A DNA stretch of 40,427 nucleotides from Oceanospirillum sediminis (GCF_014164585.1 NZ_JACJFM010000043.1:1-40427), one strand, 5' to 3'; shown: positions 1 to 7,652, numbered from the stretch's first letter. The notes: generated by a model not told the origin, from the sequence alone. Made by a program: numbers and translations.

Positions 1-150
1 GCGGCTTAGTTCAACATTTTAATATCACGCATGCGCGTTTTCCCCGGATTTTGACTTTACCGAGAAATGCCATAACTGATTGTTCAGGAAGGGAAAAATA
101 GAATATCTTTGTTTTCTCATCCCTGAAAACCGAGCATGCGTGTTATTTCC
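1..150. other. candidate attI region of an integron (edge)
   Basis: In chromosomal integrons attI lies upstream of intI and the cassettes run away from it, so here the array would be to the left and read on the minus strand. The minus strand at 9-15 reads GTTGAAC, which fits the GTTRRRY crossover consensus. Two near-identical direct repeats, GCATGCGCGTT at 29-39 and GCATGCGTGTT at 134-144, could be accessory IntI sites. The motif is short and degenerate and the window ends before any cassette could be seen, so this is a weak inference from position. Confidence 0.3.
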
Positions 151-287
151 AATCAACGCGCACTCGCTTTGCTTTTCATGCAAGCTGCAACATGTTGATT
201 TACTTAAATATTGAAAAAGAATACACCGATAAACCGCGCATCGCTATAGATTATCCGAGCAAAATTATATAGCCTGTGATCAATATA

Positions 288-303
288 CTGTATATTTAAT
301 CAG
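288..303 (+). promoter_or_regulatory. LexA (SOS) box of the integron integrase
   Basis: CTG, ten bases (TATATTTAAT), CAG: an exact CTG-N10-CAG LexA box with an AT-rich centre, within the extended form TACTGTATATTTAATCAG. It ends 25 bases before the chosen intI start, where a repressor would block the promoter. SOS control by LexA is established for many integron integrases. LexA binding here is inferred from the motif. Confidence 0.75.
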
Positions 304-328
304 TTTCTGCATGAAGGAGTATGCGATT

Positions 329-1294
329 ATGGCACGAAGCCCATTTCTTGAAATGGTACGCTCGGAAATCAGGCTAAGGGGATATAGCCTGAGAACAGAA
401 AAAACATATATCCATTGGATCAAGCGATACATTTTCTTCCATAACAAGCAGCATCCGGCAGCGATGGGAGCGAAAGAGGTTAAATCCTTTTTATCTCATC
501 TGGCTAATCATGGAAATGTGGCTATTAATACTCAGAAAACAGCATTGAATGCTCTGGCTTTTTTGTATAACCAGATTTTGCAACAGCCTTTAGGTGATCT
601 TGGTTTTCAGCATGCAACCAGGCAGAAAAGCTTACCTTGCGTACTGTCTCCGGGTGAAGTTCAGGCAATTCTGCACCAGCTTGAGGGAAAGTATCGTGTT
701 ATTTTTTCAATTCTGTATGGTAGTGGCCTTCGTATCTCAGAATGTCTCAGACTGAGAGTAAAGGATATTGATTTTTCTCGTAGTTGTCTGACGGTTCATG
801 ACAGTAAAGGGCATAAAGACAGACAAACTTTGCTTTCATCGTCATTATTTCCTGATTTGAGAACACTGATTGAACAAGCTGTTGACCTTCAGCAGCAGGA
901 TAATCTGGAGGGCACAGGGCCGTCTTTACCTTATGCGCTGGATCGGAAATACCCGAATGCTTTTCGTGAACCAGCCTGGATGTTTATTTTTCCCTCTACT
1001 GGCTTGTGTATTCATCCTTTTTCTCATAAACGCTGTCGCCATCATTTACATGAGTCTGTGCCGCGTAAGGTGCTGAGAAAAGCGACACGGGAAGCAGGCA
1101 TTTTGCACAAGCGGGTTAACTGCCATACTTTCCGACATTCTTTGGCTACTCATCTGCTGCAAAATGGCAGGGATATCCGAACTGTTCAGGAGCTGTTGGG
1201 CCATAAGGATGTCAGTACAACTCAGATTTATACTCATGTTGTTGGTCAGCATTATGCCGGTACAACAAGTCCTCTTGATCAGCTTACCTTGTAA
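329..1294 (+). CDS. intI: integron integrase (tyrosine recombinase)
   Basis: Site-specific recombinase that inserts and excises gene cassettes at attI/attC. The ATG at 329 is chosen over the one at 311 because AAGGAG (314-319) sits 9 bases upstream, giving 321 residues, normal for IntI. An N-terminal SAM-like domain (about 5-95) is followed by the catalytic domain with R135 (GSGLRISE), K160 (SKGHKDR), H266 and R269 (HTFRH), H292 (LLGHKDV) and nucleophile Y301 (IYTHV). The integron-specific insertion is present around 200-235 (LPYALDRKYPNAFREPAW, then FIFPSTG), which separates it from XerC/D. A LexA box lies just upstream. The ORF is intact and no key residue is missing, so it is probably active. 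The cassettes themselves are outside the window. Confidence 0.95.
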   Translation: MARSPFLEMVRSEIRLRGYSLRTEKTYIHWIKRYIFFHNKQHPAAMGAKEVKSFLSHLANHGNVAINTQKTALNALAFLYNQILQQPLGDLGFQHATRQKSLPCVLSPGEVQAILHQLEGKYRVIFSILYGSGLRISECLRLRVKDIDFSRSCLTVHDSKGHKDRQTLLSSSLFPDLRTLIEQAVDLQQQDNLEGTGPSLPYALDRKYPNAFREPAWMFIFPSTGLCIHPFSHKRCRHHLHESVPRKVLRKATREAGILHKRVNCHTFRHSLATHLLQNGRDIRTVQELLGHKDVSTTQIYTHVVGQHYAGTTSPLDQLTL

Positions 1295-1307
1295 ATACCA
1301 GCCTGTA

Positions 1308-2783
1308 TTACACATTACTTTGATGATTATCGTTATCCCATTCTTCCAGCATCGGGGCCAGTTTATGGGTTACCGCCATACTTAATGCAAACAGTATATA
1401 GATGGGCCAGGTAAAGCCCTGTGTCAGAAAGGTGCCCGAGACCATAAAGCCAACGACTCCGGCGAGTGTTGCCTGAGCACTCGCGACCATCGCAGAGGGC
1501 AGGGCCTGAGTGATTTTACCCCGGTTATTCGATTGTTGCTGGTTTTGTGGGCCTGATTGAGCGGTATTATCCAGACATCTGGCCGCTGCTTCAGCAATGA
1601 TCTGATTTACTCTTTTCACCTGCTGAATATTATTACGCAGTAAGCGAACCACCATCGTTGTAAAGGCAATAAAGCCAATAAAGCCGGTTTCTGCCAGTAC
1701 GCCCAGCCAGGTGCTGTGTACTGCGTGGTTTTTACCATCCCAGTGGGGGCTGTAGAAGAAATAGTTATAGTAAAAGTTATTCAGCCCGACACCACTTAAC
1801 GGGTTACTGATGGCCATATTCCAGGCCGCCTGCCAGGCGTATATTCGCCCCATCGCCGAGGCGTCGATACCATCTTCAGCCGCTCCGCCAGATGATCGGT
1901 CTGAGATACCCGCCAGCACCAACAGTAAAGCTGCGCCAGCTCCGCCTGCTGTAATCAGTAAGGCTTTATTTTCTACTTTTTGCCAGGCAAAGACGCCGGT
2001 TACGGCAAGAATGCCCAGTAATCCGCCACGGCTTTGTGTCGCAATAATCGCAGAGACAATAATCAGATAACCCGCCAGTGCGAGAAAGCGTGAGAATTTA
2101 CCGGCGTAAGGCGCAAAAAACAGCGCCAGAGAGAAACTGGTAGGGAAGAGTAGCACCAGCGACAGGTCGTTAGGGTCGCCCAGCATAGAACCGATATCCC
2201 GGCTGATTGTCACTCGTGTGCCTTCCACCAGACCGATGCCGTTGGCTTTGTTACTCAGCGCGACCAGTGCAATCAGGATTCCGGCAATCAGGATACTCCA
2301 GTTGCATATCGCAAAATCCCGTTTGCATTTTGGCAGCCAGGCAACAATCAGGGTCATAATGCCGATTTTTACAAAGTTGCCTGTCCAGGCGGCAATCGCT
2401 TCGCCACGGTTACTGGCGAACATCAGGCCGATGCTGACCAGCACAAAGAAGATCGCAAAGCCGGTGAAATGGCTATTCCAGAAAATACGGATATTATGGG
2501 TAATCGCCAGATGCCATGCTGTGACTGCCAGAGCGCCAAGAGCCAGCAATTGAGGGATTTTAAGCGGATAAAGTACCGGGAATGCCTCATGAATTCTGAA
2601 GAAAGAGAAAATGATAAAACCCAGACAGATCCAGATGGTACTGTTAACCGCCACCCAGCCCGCCAGAGGAAGCAGAGCGAGCGGTACGATCAGCAGCGGG
2701 TGAGGGGCAAACCACCACGCCGCACTGAATAGCAGGCAGACCAGTGCAGGTAACTTCAGTTTATTAACCAGGCTGAGTTCCAT
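1308..2783 (-). CDS. O-antigen ligase / polymerase family membrane protein (Wzy_C)
   Basis: Polytopic inner-membrane protein of 491 residues with about a dozen hydrophobic segments. The Wzy_C hallmark lies in the periplasmic-loop region near residue 345-375 (HSTWLGVLAETGFIGF). The family either ligates O-antigen to lipid A core, polymerises repeat units, or transfers glycans to proteins. Some members are associated with exosortases as O-glycosylation ligases, and the adjacent exosortase makes that an option. The start at 2783 rather than 2801 is chosen because AGGAGG lies 8 bases upstream of it. A sigma-54 promoter match lies at 2895-2910. It is the last gene of the minus-strand glycan/sorting locus and is separated from it by 188 bases, so it may be transcribed independently. 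The substrate cannot be read from sequence. Confidence 0.8.
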   Translation of the reverse strand: MELSLVNKLKLPALVCLLFSAAWWFAPHPLLIVPLALLPLAGWVAVNSTIWICLGFIIFSFFRIHEAFPVLYPLKIPQLLALGALAVTAWHLAITHNIRIFWNSHFTGFAIFFVLVSIGLMFASNRGEAIAAWTGNFVKIGIMTLIVAWLPKCKRDFAICNWSILIAGILIALVALSNKANGIGLVEGTRVTISRDIGSMLGDPNDLSLVLLFPTSFSLALFFAPYAGKFSRFLALAGYLIIVSAIIATQSRGGLLGILAVTGVFAWQKVENKALLITAGGAGAALLLVLAGISDRSSGGAAEDGIDASAMGRIYAWQAAWNMAISNPLSGVGLNNFYYNYFFYSPHWDGKNHAVHSTWLGVLAETGFIGFIAFTTMVVRLLRNNIQQVKRVNQIIAEAAARCLDNTAQSGPQNQQQSNNRGKITQALPSAMVASAQATLAGVVGFMVSGTFLTQGFTWPIYILFALSMAVTHKLAPMLEEWDNDNHQSNV

Positions 2784-2894
2784 AATGCTGTCCTCCTGCA
2801 TATCACTGAGTTTTTTCGGGCTTATCTATCGCAATTTCCAGAATGCAATTTATTACTGGAATTAAGGACTGAGTGTGAAAGAAAAGTAGGTTTC

Positions 2895-2910
2895 AGCAAT
2901 ATGTATGCCA
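2895..2910 (-). promoter_or_regulatory. sigma-54 (RpoN) promoter for the ligase gene
   Basis: Read on the minus strand: TGGCATACATATTGCT. It matches the -24/-12 consensus TGGCAY-R-N4-TTGCW, with GG and GC at exactly the required spacing. The predicted transcript start is near 2884, about 100 bases before the ligase ATG. It has the same architecture as the site at 4567-4582, which raises confidence in both. Confidence 0.65.
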
Positions 2911-2971
2911 TTGCTTAAATTGAGACAGGGTTAAAATTAAATCGTGCCGGTTTTCAATATGTTATTAACAA

Positions 2972-3490
2972 TCAGATTATATCTGATGCCGACAAATCCA
3001 GAGTCTCATTGTAATAATTCAGATTAGATATAAGGCTGCAATTTTTCTGGTCGCTGGAATTATGAGTTAAAAGTAGAGGGGAGTAGTATGCTGACTCGCT
3101 GAAAAATAAGCTTTTAAATTTATTATATACATTGGTCATGTAGAAGCTCATGTAAACATAGTCGTCCAGAGATTGATCTGATAATATGAAATCAATCTTA
3201 CTTAGTCCAAGATAGTTTTTGAAGATGCTTACATTACTGGCATCGCTGCCTGATATGTTCAGATAAAGATATCCAGAGCAATGCTCTTTTTTCAGAATCA
3301 TAAGCTTACTGGTCATATTGGTATTCATCGCCAGCGTATACTCCAGGTGCCAGCCCATATTATTTAGCCTGGATTCGATTTTTGCTGTGACAATTTTTTC
3401 ATCTGGCACAGGATGTGTGTATCTTAAATACTTTGCTGACAAAGAGATGATAGATAAGGTTAACAGTGCCCCTATAGTTAGAGTTTTCAT
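2972..3490 (-). CDS. small membrane-anchored protein co-encoded with exosortase (EpsI-like candidate)
   Basis: A 172-residue protein with an N-terminal hydrophobic segment (about 3-19) followed by a polar, Asn/Ser/Tyr-rich, presumably periplasmic region with two cysteines (C71 in KKEHCSGYLYL and C151). Its ATG overlaps the exosortase stop codon (ATGA, 3487-3490), so the two are translationally coupled. Exosortases are often accompanied by a small anchored partner of the EpsI type. Size, topology and coupling fit that role, but I cannot demonstrate family membership from motifs. The gene is strongly AT-rich, like the exosortase and unlike the glycosyltransferase genes. It should be treated as an unknown partner of the exosortase. 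Confidence 0.6.
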   Translation of the reverse strand: MKTLTIGALLTLSIISLSAKYLRYTHPVPDEKIVTAKIESRLNNMGWHLEYTLAMNTNMTSKLMILKKEHCSGYLYLNISGSDASNVSIFKNYLGLSKIDFILSDQSLDDYVYMSFYMTNVYNKFKSLFFSESAYYSPLLLTHNSSDQKNCSLISNLNYYNETLDLSASDII

Positions 3491-4263
3491 TTTCTTATCC
3501 TCACTAGAATTGGTGACAGAATAATCAATAATATTGTGACGCTAAAAATCTGGGCACCATAACCATTATGAATAATGGAGTACCATGCAGGGTCTATTGC
3601 CATTATCATTATGCGAACTGTATTTAATAAGAAAAATGTTAAAAAAAATAATAAGGCTATAGAAACTGCAGGCAGCCTGTGGTTGGCAATATAGTAACTG
3701 GATATCCATGCCAGAATAATCGGTGAGAAATTGAGTAATGCAGAGCATCCTGAGCTTAAAGATAGTGAATATCCCTCTGATATATCAATTATGTTGCCAG
3801 AAACCGATGCATCTTTCTCTACAAGTCTTATAAAAAGTGTAACAATCCAGCTTTCAAAATTAAGTATAGGGTGAGAGACCATTTTAAATATCGCTGCACG
3901 ACATATTTCTGATAATGCGAAAATAGCAATAATAATATGGATGTCTCTTTTGTTATAAAAAATAATAAGTGCTAGTTCGACAAAAAGAAGTCCGAGCCAG
4001 CTCATGGTGCTGCTAGGGATGAGTAATGTTGCTGTCCATGCGAACAATACTGAATAATGTATTATTAAAAACTTTTCCTTTTTCAACCCTATGAAGATAG
4101 CCGCTATGGTAAAAGCCAGAGTAATTGGCGGTTCCCATTCATAACCAGTGTTAATCCATGTGGTTACCTGGTAAGCAAAGCCATTGGCTATCGTTATCAA
4201 TATCAGAAAAAAGTATAGTGTAAATGATGCTGTTCTCGGGAGAATATGGCTTCCGTTATTCAT
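3487..4263 (-). CDS. exosortase/archaeosortase family transpeptidase
   Basis: A 258-residue, almost wholly hydrophobic protein with about eight membrane segments. The three invariant residues of the family lie in order near its C-terminus: C173 (SSGCSALLNF), R217 (LLNTVRIMI, the N-x-x-R-I motif) and H232 (IIHNGYG, the H-x-x-x-G-like motif). Exosortases cleave C-terminal sorting signals of exported proteins, usually in glycan-producing loci. This one is short, without the long N- or C-terminal extensions of exosortase A, and its Cys context is SGCSAL rather than the commoner ACSGLR. GGGGA lies 7 bases before the ATG. Upstream (20-base gap) is a tiny secreted protein that looks like its substrate; downstream is a coupled small partner. 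AT content is very high (12 G/C in 3601-3660). Confidence 0.85.
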   Translation of the reverse strand: MNNGSHILPRTASFTLYFFLILITIANGFAYQVTTWINTGYEWEPPITLAFTIAAIFIGLKKEKFLIIHYSVLFAWTATLLIPSSTMSWLGLLFVELALIIFYNKRDIHIIIAIFALSEICRAAIFKMVSHPILNFESWIVTLFIRLVEKDASVSGNIIDISEGYSLSLSSGCSALLNFSPIILAWISSYYIANHRLPAVSIALLFFLTFFLLNTVRIMIMAIDPAWYSIIHNGYGAQIFSVTILLIILSPILVRIRK

Positions 4264-4282
4264 AGTGTCATCCCCTGGTTGG

Positions 4283-4519
4283 TTATTCTTTTTTATTTAT
4301 TTTCCAGGCGATAACGCCTGATAACACTATCAGGGTTAAACTAATTACTCCTGAAGAAAAGCCTGGCATAGGTATGGATGATATACTTCCACCTGTAATA
4401 CAGTGAGTATTTCCTGTAGCCTCCCCATTTCCGCAGACTGCAGCAGGCACGCTACCAGAGTGGGCTTGTTCATAAAAAAATATACTGAACACAAATACCA
4501 GCGCGATTAATTTTTTCAT
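4283..4519 (-). CDS. secreted micro-protein with tripartite C-terminal sorting signal (probable exosortase substrate)
   Basis: A 78-residue protein. An N-terminal signal peptide (1 to about 21, MKKLIALVFVFSIFFYEQAH then S) is followed by a Gly/Ser/Thr-rich stretch with two cysteines (C29, C40). Next come a Pro-containing motif (IPMPGFSSG, 49-57), a single hydrophobic helix (about 58-72) and a basic tail (WKINKKE). The motif-helix-basic order is that of PEP-CTERM-like sorting signals, although IPMPGFSS is not a variant I can assign. After both cleavages only about 30 residues would remain. The start at 4519 is preferred over 4534 because GGGAG lies 8 bases upstream and the signal peptide then begins MKK. 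It lies 19 bases before the exosortase gene and behind its own sigma-54 promoter. It might also be a lone small membrane peptide. Confidence 0.75.
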   Translation of the reverse strand: MKKLIALVFVFSIFFYEQAHSGSVPAAVCGNGEATGNTHCITGGSISSIPMPGFSSGVISLTLIVLSGVIAWKINKKE

Positions 4520-4566
4520 AATCTGTACTCCCATAAATAAAGAGAGAAGAGCTATAAATGTATTTA

Positions 4567-4582
4567 AGCAATCGATATGCCA
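4567..4582 (-). promoter_or_regulatory. sigma-54 (RpoN) promoter for the sorting trio
   Basis: Read on the minus strand: TGGCATATCGATTGCT. It is a full match to the -24/-12 consensus, with TGGCAT and TTGCT and correct GG-to-GC spacing. The predicted transcript start is near 4556, about 37 bases before the micro-protein ATG. Sigma-54 control of exosortase substrates through the PrsK/PrsR two-component pair is known for PEP-CTERM systems. No PrsK/PrsR pair is visible in this window. Confidence 0.7.
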
Positions 4583-4785
4583 GTCGCAATTCAGGAATTT
4601 AATGGCATTGTTATAACCAGAGTGCTGTGCAGCAGATGACGAGAACCTCCTTGTTAATCAGTTGATGTTATTGCCTTTTTAAATCCATCAACATAGATAT
4701 CTCTTGCTTCCCCGGTCTGTGGACAGAGAGGCAAAAGGTATCAGTATCGAAAAATTTTTGTGCAGGCACTTATGTGTTGCTTCGA

Positions 4786-6273
4786 TCAGATTTTTTGCAG
4801 CAGGCCCTGGGCATTGTTCAATATGTATTTCCAGATAATGCCTGCTGCTATTGCTGTGCTGATTGAGATATAAAGCACCAGCAGATAAGTATTGTAGTAA
4901 AGGGTTGGAAATATAATTGGCAGTAAAATCAGCATGATACATATCATTGAGGGCAACAGCAGTGAGGTATGACGATAGGGCAGAGCTGTCATTTTCTGGC
5001 TGATCAGGTAATAAGCGATAAAACGCAGTAGCTGGCTGACAGTCAGGCAGTATAACGCTCCTTGCACACCGTACTCTGGGATCACCAGTGGGAAGGCGAT
5101 CAGGCAGAGTGTGCCTGTAGCTAATTCAATACCCATCTGGATTTCGCTGCGTTCGGTGGTAAAGCAGCCCAGGTTAAGCAAAGCGCCCCATTGTTTGAGT
5201 ATGCCTGCGATAATCAGCCAGGGCAGGTATTGCAGTGAAATTGCAAATTCAGAGGCAAAAAGCATCAGTGTCAGCACCGGCGCGGTAACGGCCACTATCA
5301 GCCCCAGTGCCGCCGCAAGAATTGCCCCGGCCACCGCACCATCTGCTGCCTTTTGTGTGCCATTCTCTGAGTTAAGTATCGGAATACGTCTGGAATACCA
5401 CCAGAGCTGAAAGGGCTGGCTTAGCAGAGCTGCAATCAGAAAGAATTTGATCGCCAGTGCATAAGCTGCCAGTTCAACGGCAGGGATATATTGAGATAAC
5501 AGGATAATATCCAGCCCTTGTGTGGCATACATCGCTAATCCGCTGATAATAAAAGGTAAGCCATAGCGAATCTGCTGTTTGATAGCTGGATACCGAATAT
5601 TAAATCCGGTATCCCGGAACTGTAGCCAGAACAGATGCACAATCTGGTAACTGACCGCGATGACCGATGCCAGTAGCAAGCCGGTTAATCCCATATCCAG
5701 CTGTAAAAAGCTGATGGTTAGCATGGCGTAGAGCAGGGTTCTGCCCAGTGTAATAACCAGAAACTGCCCGGCTTGTTCTTTAATTCTCAGCCAGGCCAGA
5801 GGGACGGCCAGAGTGCTTTCGGCACTGATCAGCACAACAATCAGCGAGTATTCGGTTGAACTGATAGCCCAGAACTGGTTCAGCCAGGGTAACAGCACTG
5901 GCATCAGTGCAATAAGCAGTACGACTGTAAATAGGGTGATAAAAATGGCGGAACCAAACACATCCGCTGCTTTTGCTTGCTCACCCTTCGAATCATTGGC
6001 CTGTCCCGTCAGTCGATACAGATTATTCACCAGACCAAAGCCTGTGATCACGATGGCACCATTAATCAGTGCCATCAGGCTTTCCAGTCGGGCGTATTCT
6101 GTTACACCCAGTACCGTAGTGATCCAGGGCAATAGCATAAAACCGATCAGTTTCATGCCGATAATACCCACGGCATAACAAAGCTGCTGTTTTACCGCTG
6201 ATGATAAACGTGAAAATAGCAGAGATGGGGTTCTTATACTGACTGATAGTAATTCATTCCTGGAGTACCGCAT
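4786..6273 (-). CDS. oligosaccharide flippase (Wzx/MATE-like)
   Basis: A polytopic protein of 495 residues with about 12-14 hydrophobic helices, of the polysaccharide biosynthesis / MOP exporter superfamily. It probably moves lipid-linked oligosaccharide units across the inner membrane. The start at 6273 is chosen over 6300 because a strong AAGGAGGT lies 5 bases upstream. This leaves a 20-base overlap with the end of the GT4 gene, implying translational coupling. Base composition is GC-rich (42 G/C of 60 in 5281-5340), in sharp contrast to the exosortase genes that follow. Downstream is a 266-base gap carrying the sigma-54 promoter. The family assignment rests on hydropathy and length, with no single catalytic motif to check. 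Confidence 0.85.
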   Translation of the reverse strand: MRYSRNELLSVSIRTPSLLFSRLSSAVKQQLCYAVGIIGMKLIGFMLLPWITTVLGVTEYARLESLMALINGAIVITGFGLVNNLYRLTGQANDSKGEQAKAADVFGSAIFITLFTVVLLIALMPVLLPWLNQFWAISSTEYSLIVVLISAESTLAVPLAWLRIKEQAGQFLVITLGRTLLYAMLTISFLQLDMGLTGLLLASVIAVSYQIVHLFWLQFRDTGFNIRYPAIKQQIRYGLPFIISGLAMYATQGLDIILLSQYIPAVELAAYALAIKFFLIAALLSQPFQLWWYSRRIPILNSENGTQKAADGAVAGAILAAALGLIVAVTAPVLTLMLFASEFAISLQYLPWLIIAGILKQWGALLNLGCFTTERSEIQMGIELATGTLCLIAFPLVIPEYGVQGALYCLTVSQLLRFIAYYLISQKMTALPYRHTSLLLPSMICIMLILLPIIFPTLYYNTYLLVLYISISTAIAAGIIWKYILNNAQGLLQKI

Positions 6274-7471
6274 GACGCACCTCCTTCTGGCATGATTCAA
6301 TGGCTACAGACAGTGCTTCAGCTTGTTTTGCGGTGGTGAAGTGTTGCAGATAATGAGCCCGGCCATTTTTTCCCATGATGCGCAGAGTCTGGGGAGACTG
6401 CTTCAGTAACAGGCGTATTGCTCCGGCCAGCGACATTTTATCCTGCATCGGCACCATATAGCCCAGAGGCTGCATTTTCCCAGAGCTATCGCACAACATT
6501 TCCTGGCAGGCGGGCAGGTCTGTTGTGATCAAAGGTAAACGCAATGCCATCGCTTCTTTCAGCACCAGGGGGCCGGTGTCTCTTACACCCTGGTCCGTGA
6601 TCACATAAGGGCAGCACATGGCGGTATATCGGTTGTGATTGTTGTATAACCAGGTAGAGCTTCTCGGGCCGAGAAAGTGAACATAGCCCATCAGATCAAG
6701 CCGGATCATTTTTTTCAACAGAGGCAGATACAGCGGACCATCACCCACAATATCCAGCACCGGACGTTCTCGTACCGGAATATTTGCCAGAGCATGCAAG
6801 AGTACATCAATGCCTTTCGTTTCAGACAGGCGTCCCAGATATAACAGACGTTTCTGGTTAAAAGGGTTGAATTCATCACTGGTAAATTGCTGTTCGTCGA
6901 CACCACAGCGAATCATTCTGATATTGGCTTCGGGTGCCTGCTGTCGCAGTATATTTTGCATCTCGTTGCAAACTGCAACGGTAAAATCAGCATGCTTCAT
7001 TTTTACTGCCAGATCCGCCGGGCTGCGATAGACATCAAAACCATGACAAGTGAAAGAGACGGTTACACCCGCCAGTTTCGCCGCCACAATTGCTGTCGCC
7101 GCACTGGCCAGACCAAAGTGGGCATGAATATGCTGACAACCATGCTGTTCAACCAGAGCTGCCATCCGTGCGCCGTACCAGAGTAAAGAGCGAGCAGGCA
7201 GTGATTTTTGCTGATTGATAAACTGCATTGCAGATTGCAAGCGTTTAGGACTGGCACTGAGCTGCCAGAGCACTTTGGCAACCGGTACATCGATCAGTAA
7301 TTTAAGCTGATCCGCCAGCATCAGATCTGCTGGCTGGGCCTTACCAGAAGCTCTCTCAAAACTACAAGGTAGTATAAAGTGGCCTTTAGCCTGCATCGCC
7401 CTGATTTCATTACCAATAAAGGTTTCGGACAGAACAGGAAAACTGGTCATCAGATAAGCAATACGTTGCAT
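6254..7471 (-). CDS. GT4-family glycosyltransferase (colanic/EPS type)
   Basis: Retaining GT-B glycosyltransferase of about 405 residues that transfers a sugar onto a growing lipid-linked or exopolysaccharide unit. The N-terminal signature YLMTSFPVLSETFIGNEI is typical of the WcaL/EpsD-like GT4 group. HAHFGLAS and FTCHGFDVYR follow in the first domain. The nucleotide-sugar domain has LYLGRLSETKGIDVLL, VGDGPLY, and the E-x7-E-like region near RDTGPLVLKEAMALRLPLI. The start at 7471 is taken because AGAGG is 8 bases upstream; alternatives are ATG 7477 and GTG 7480. It is the first gene of the minus-strand locus and overlaps the flippase by 20 bases. The sugar and acceptor are unknown. Confidence 0.88.
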   Translation of the reverse strand: MQRIAYLMTSFPVLSETFIGNEIRAMQAKGHFILPCSFERASGKAQPADLMLADQLKLLIDVPVAKVLWQLSASPKRLQSAMQFINQQKSLPARSLLWYGARMAALVEQHGCQHIHAHFGLASAATAIVAAKLAGVTVSFTCHGFDVYRSPADLAVKMKHADFTVAVCNEMQNILRQQAPEANIRMIRCGVDEQQFTSDEFNPFNQKRLLYLGRLSETKGIDVLLHALANIPVRERPVLDIVGDGPLYLPLLKKMIRLDLMGYVHFLGPRSSTWLYNNHNRYTAMCCPYVITDQGVRDTGPLVLKEAMALRLPLITTDLPACQEMLCDSSGKMQPLGYMVPMQDKMSLAGAIRLLLKQSPQTLRIMGKNGRAHYLQHFTTAKQAEALSVAIESCQKEVRHAVLQE

Positions 7472-7518
7472 GATCATCACCTCTGAACGGTGGGCTGTCT
7501 AAACAGATTTCAAAGAAC

Positions 7519-7534
7519 TGGCACATCTGCTGCT
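7519..7534 (+). promoter_or_regulatory. probable sigma-54 promoter for the GT2 gene
   Basis: TGGCACATCTGCTGCT has a perfect TGGCAC -24 element and a -12 element reading CTGCT. The essential GG and GC are at correct spacing, with one base off TTGC. The predicted start is near 7545, about 108 bases upstream of the GT2 ATG. It is less certain than the two minus-strand sites, but it sits in the same locus. Confidence 0.5.
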
Positions 7535-7652
7535 TTATATAAACCAGATCATTTTTTCTGAGATCCCAATTTGCAAAATGCCAGTGTCTGATTCGCTTAA
7601 CAGAGGTTTTGCAAGTGTAATGCCAGAGTTTTTCCGAAGGGGAGATAAGACC

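Noticed and set aside
1-15. attC site (the GCGGCTTAGTTCAA start resembles part of an attC)
   Set aside because: Only one arm is present before the window edge and no matching GTTRRRY follows, so an attC cannot be claimed.
4688-4942. 84-codon minus-strand frame overlapping the flippase end
   Set aside because: Lies mostly inside the flippase gene in another frame, and has no convincing start or motif.
7531-7546. Sigma-54-like site on the minus strand for the GT4 gene (TGGTTTATATAAAGCA)
   Set aside because: GG and GC spacing is right but both elements are otherwise poor (TGGTT, AAGCA). It overlaps the better plus-strand site.
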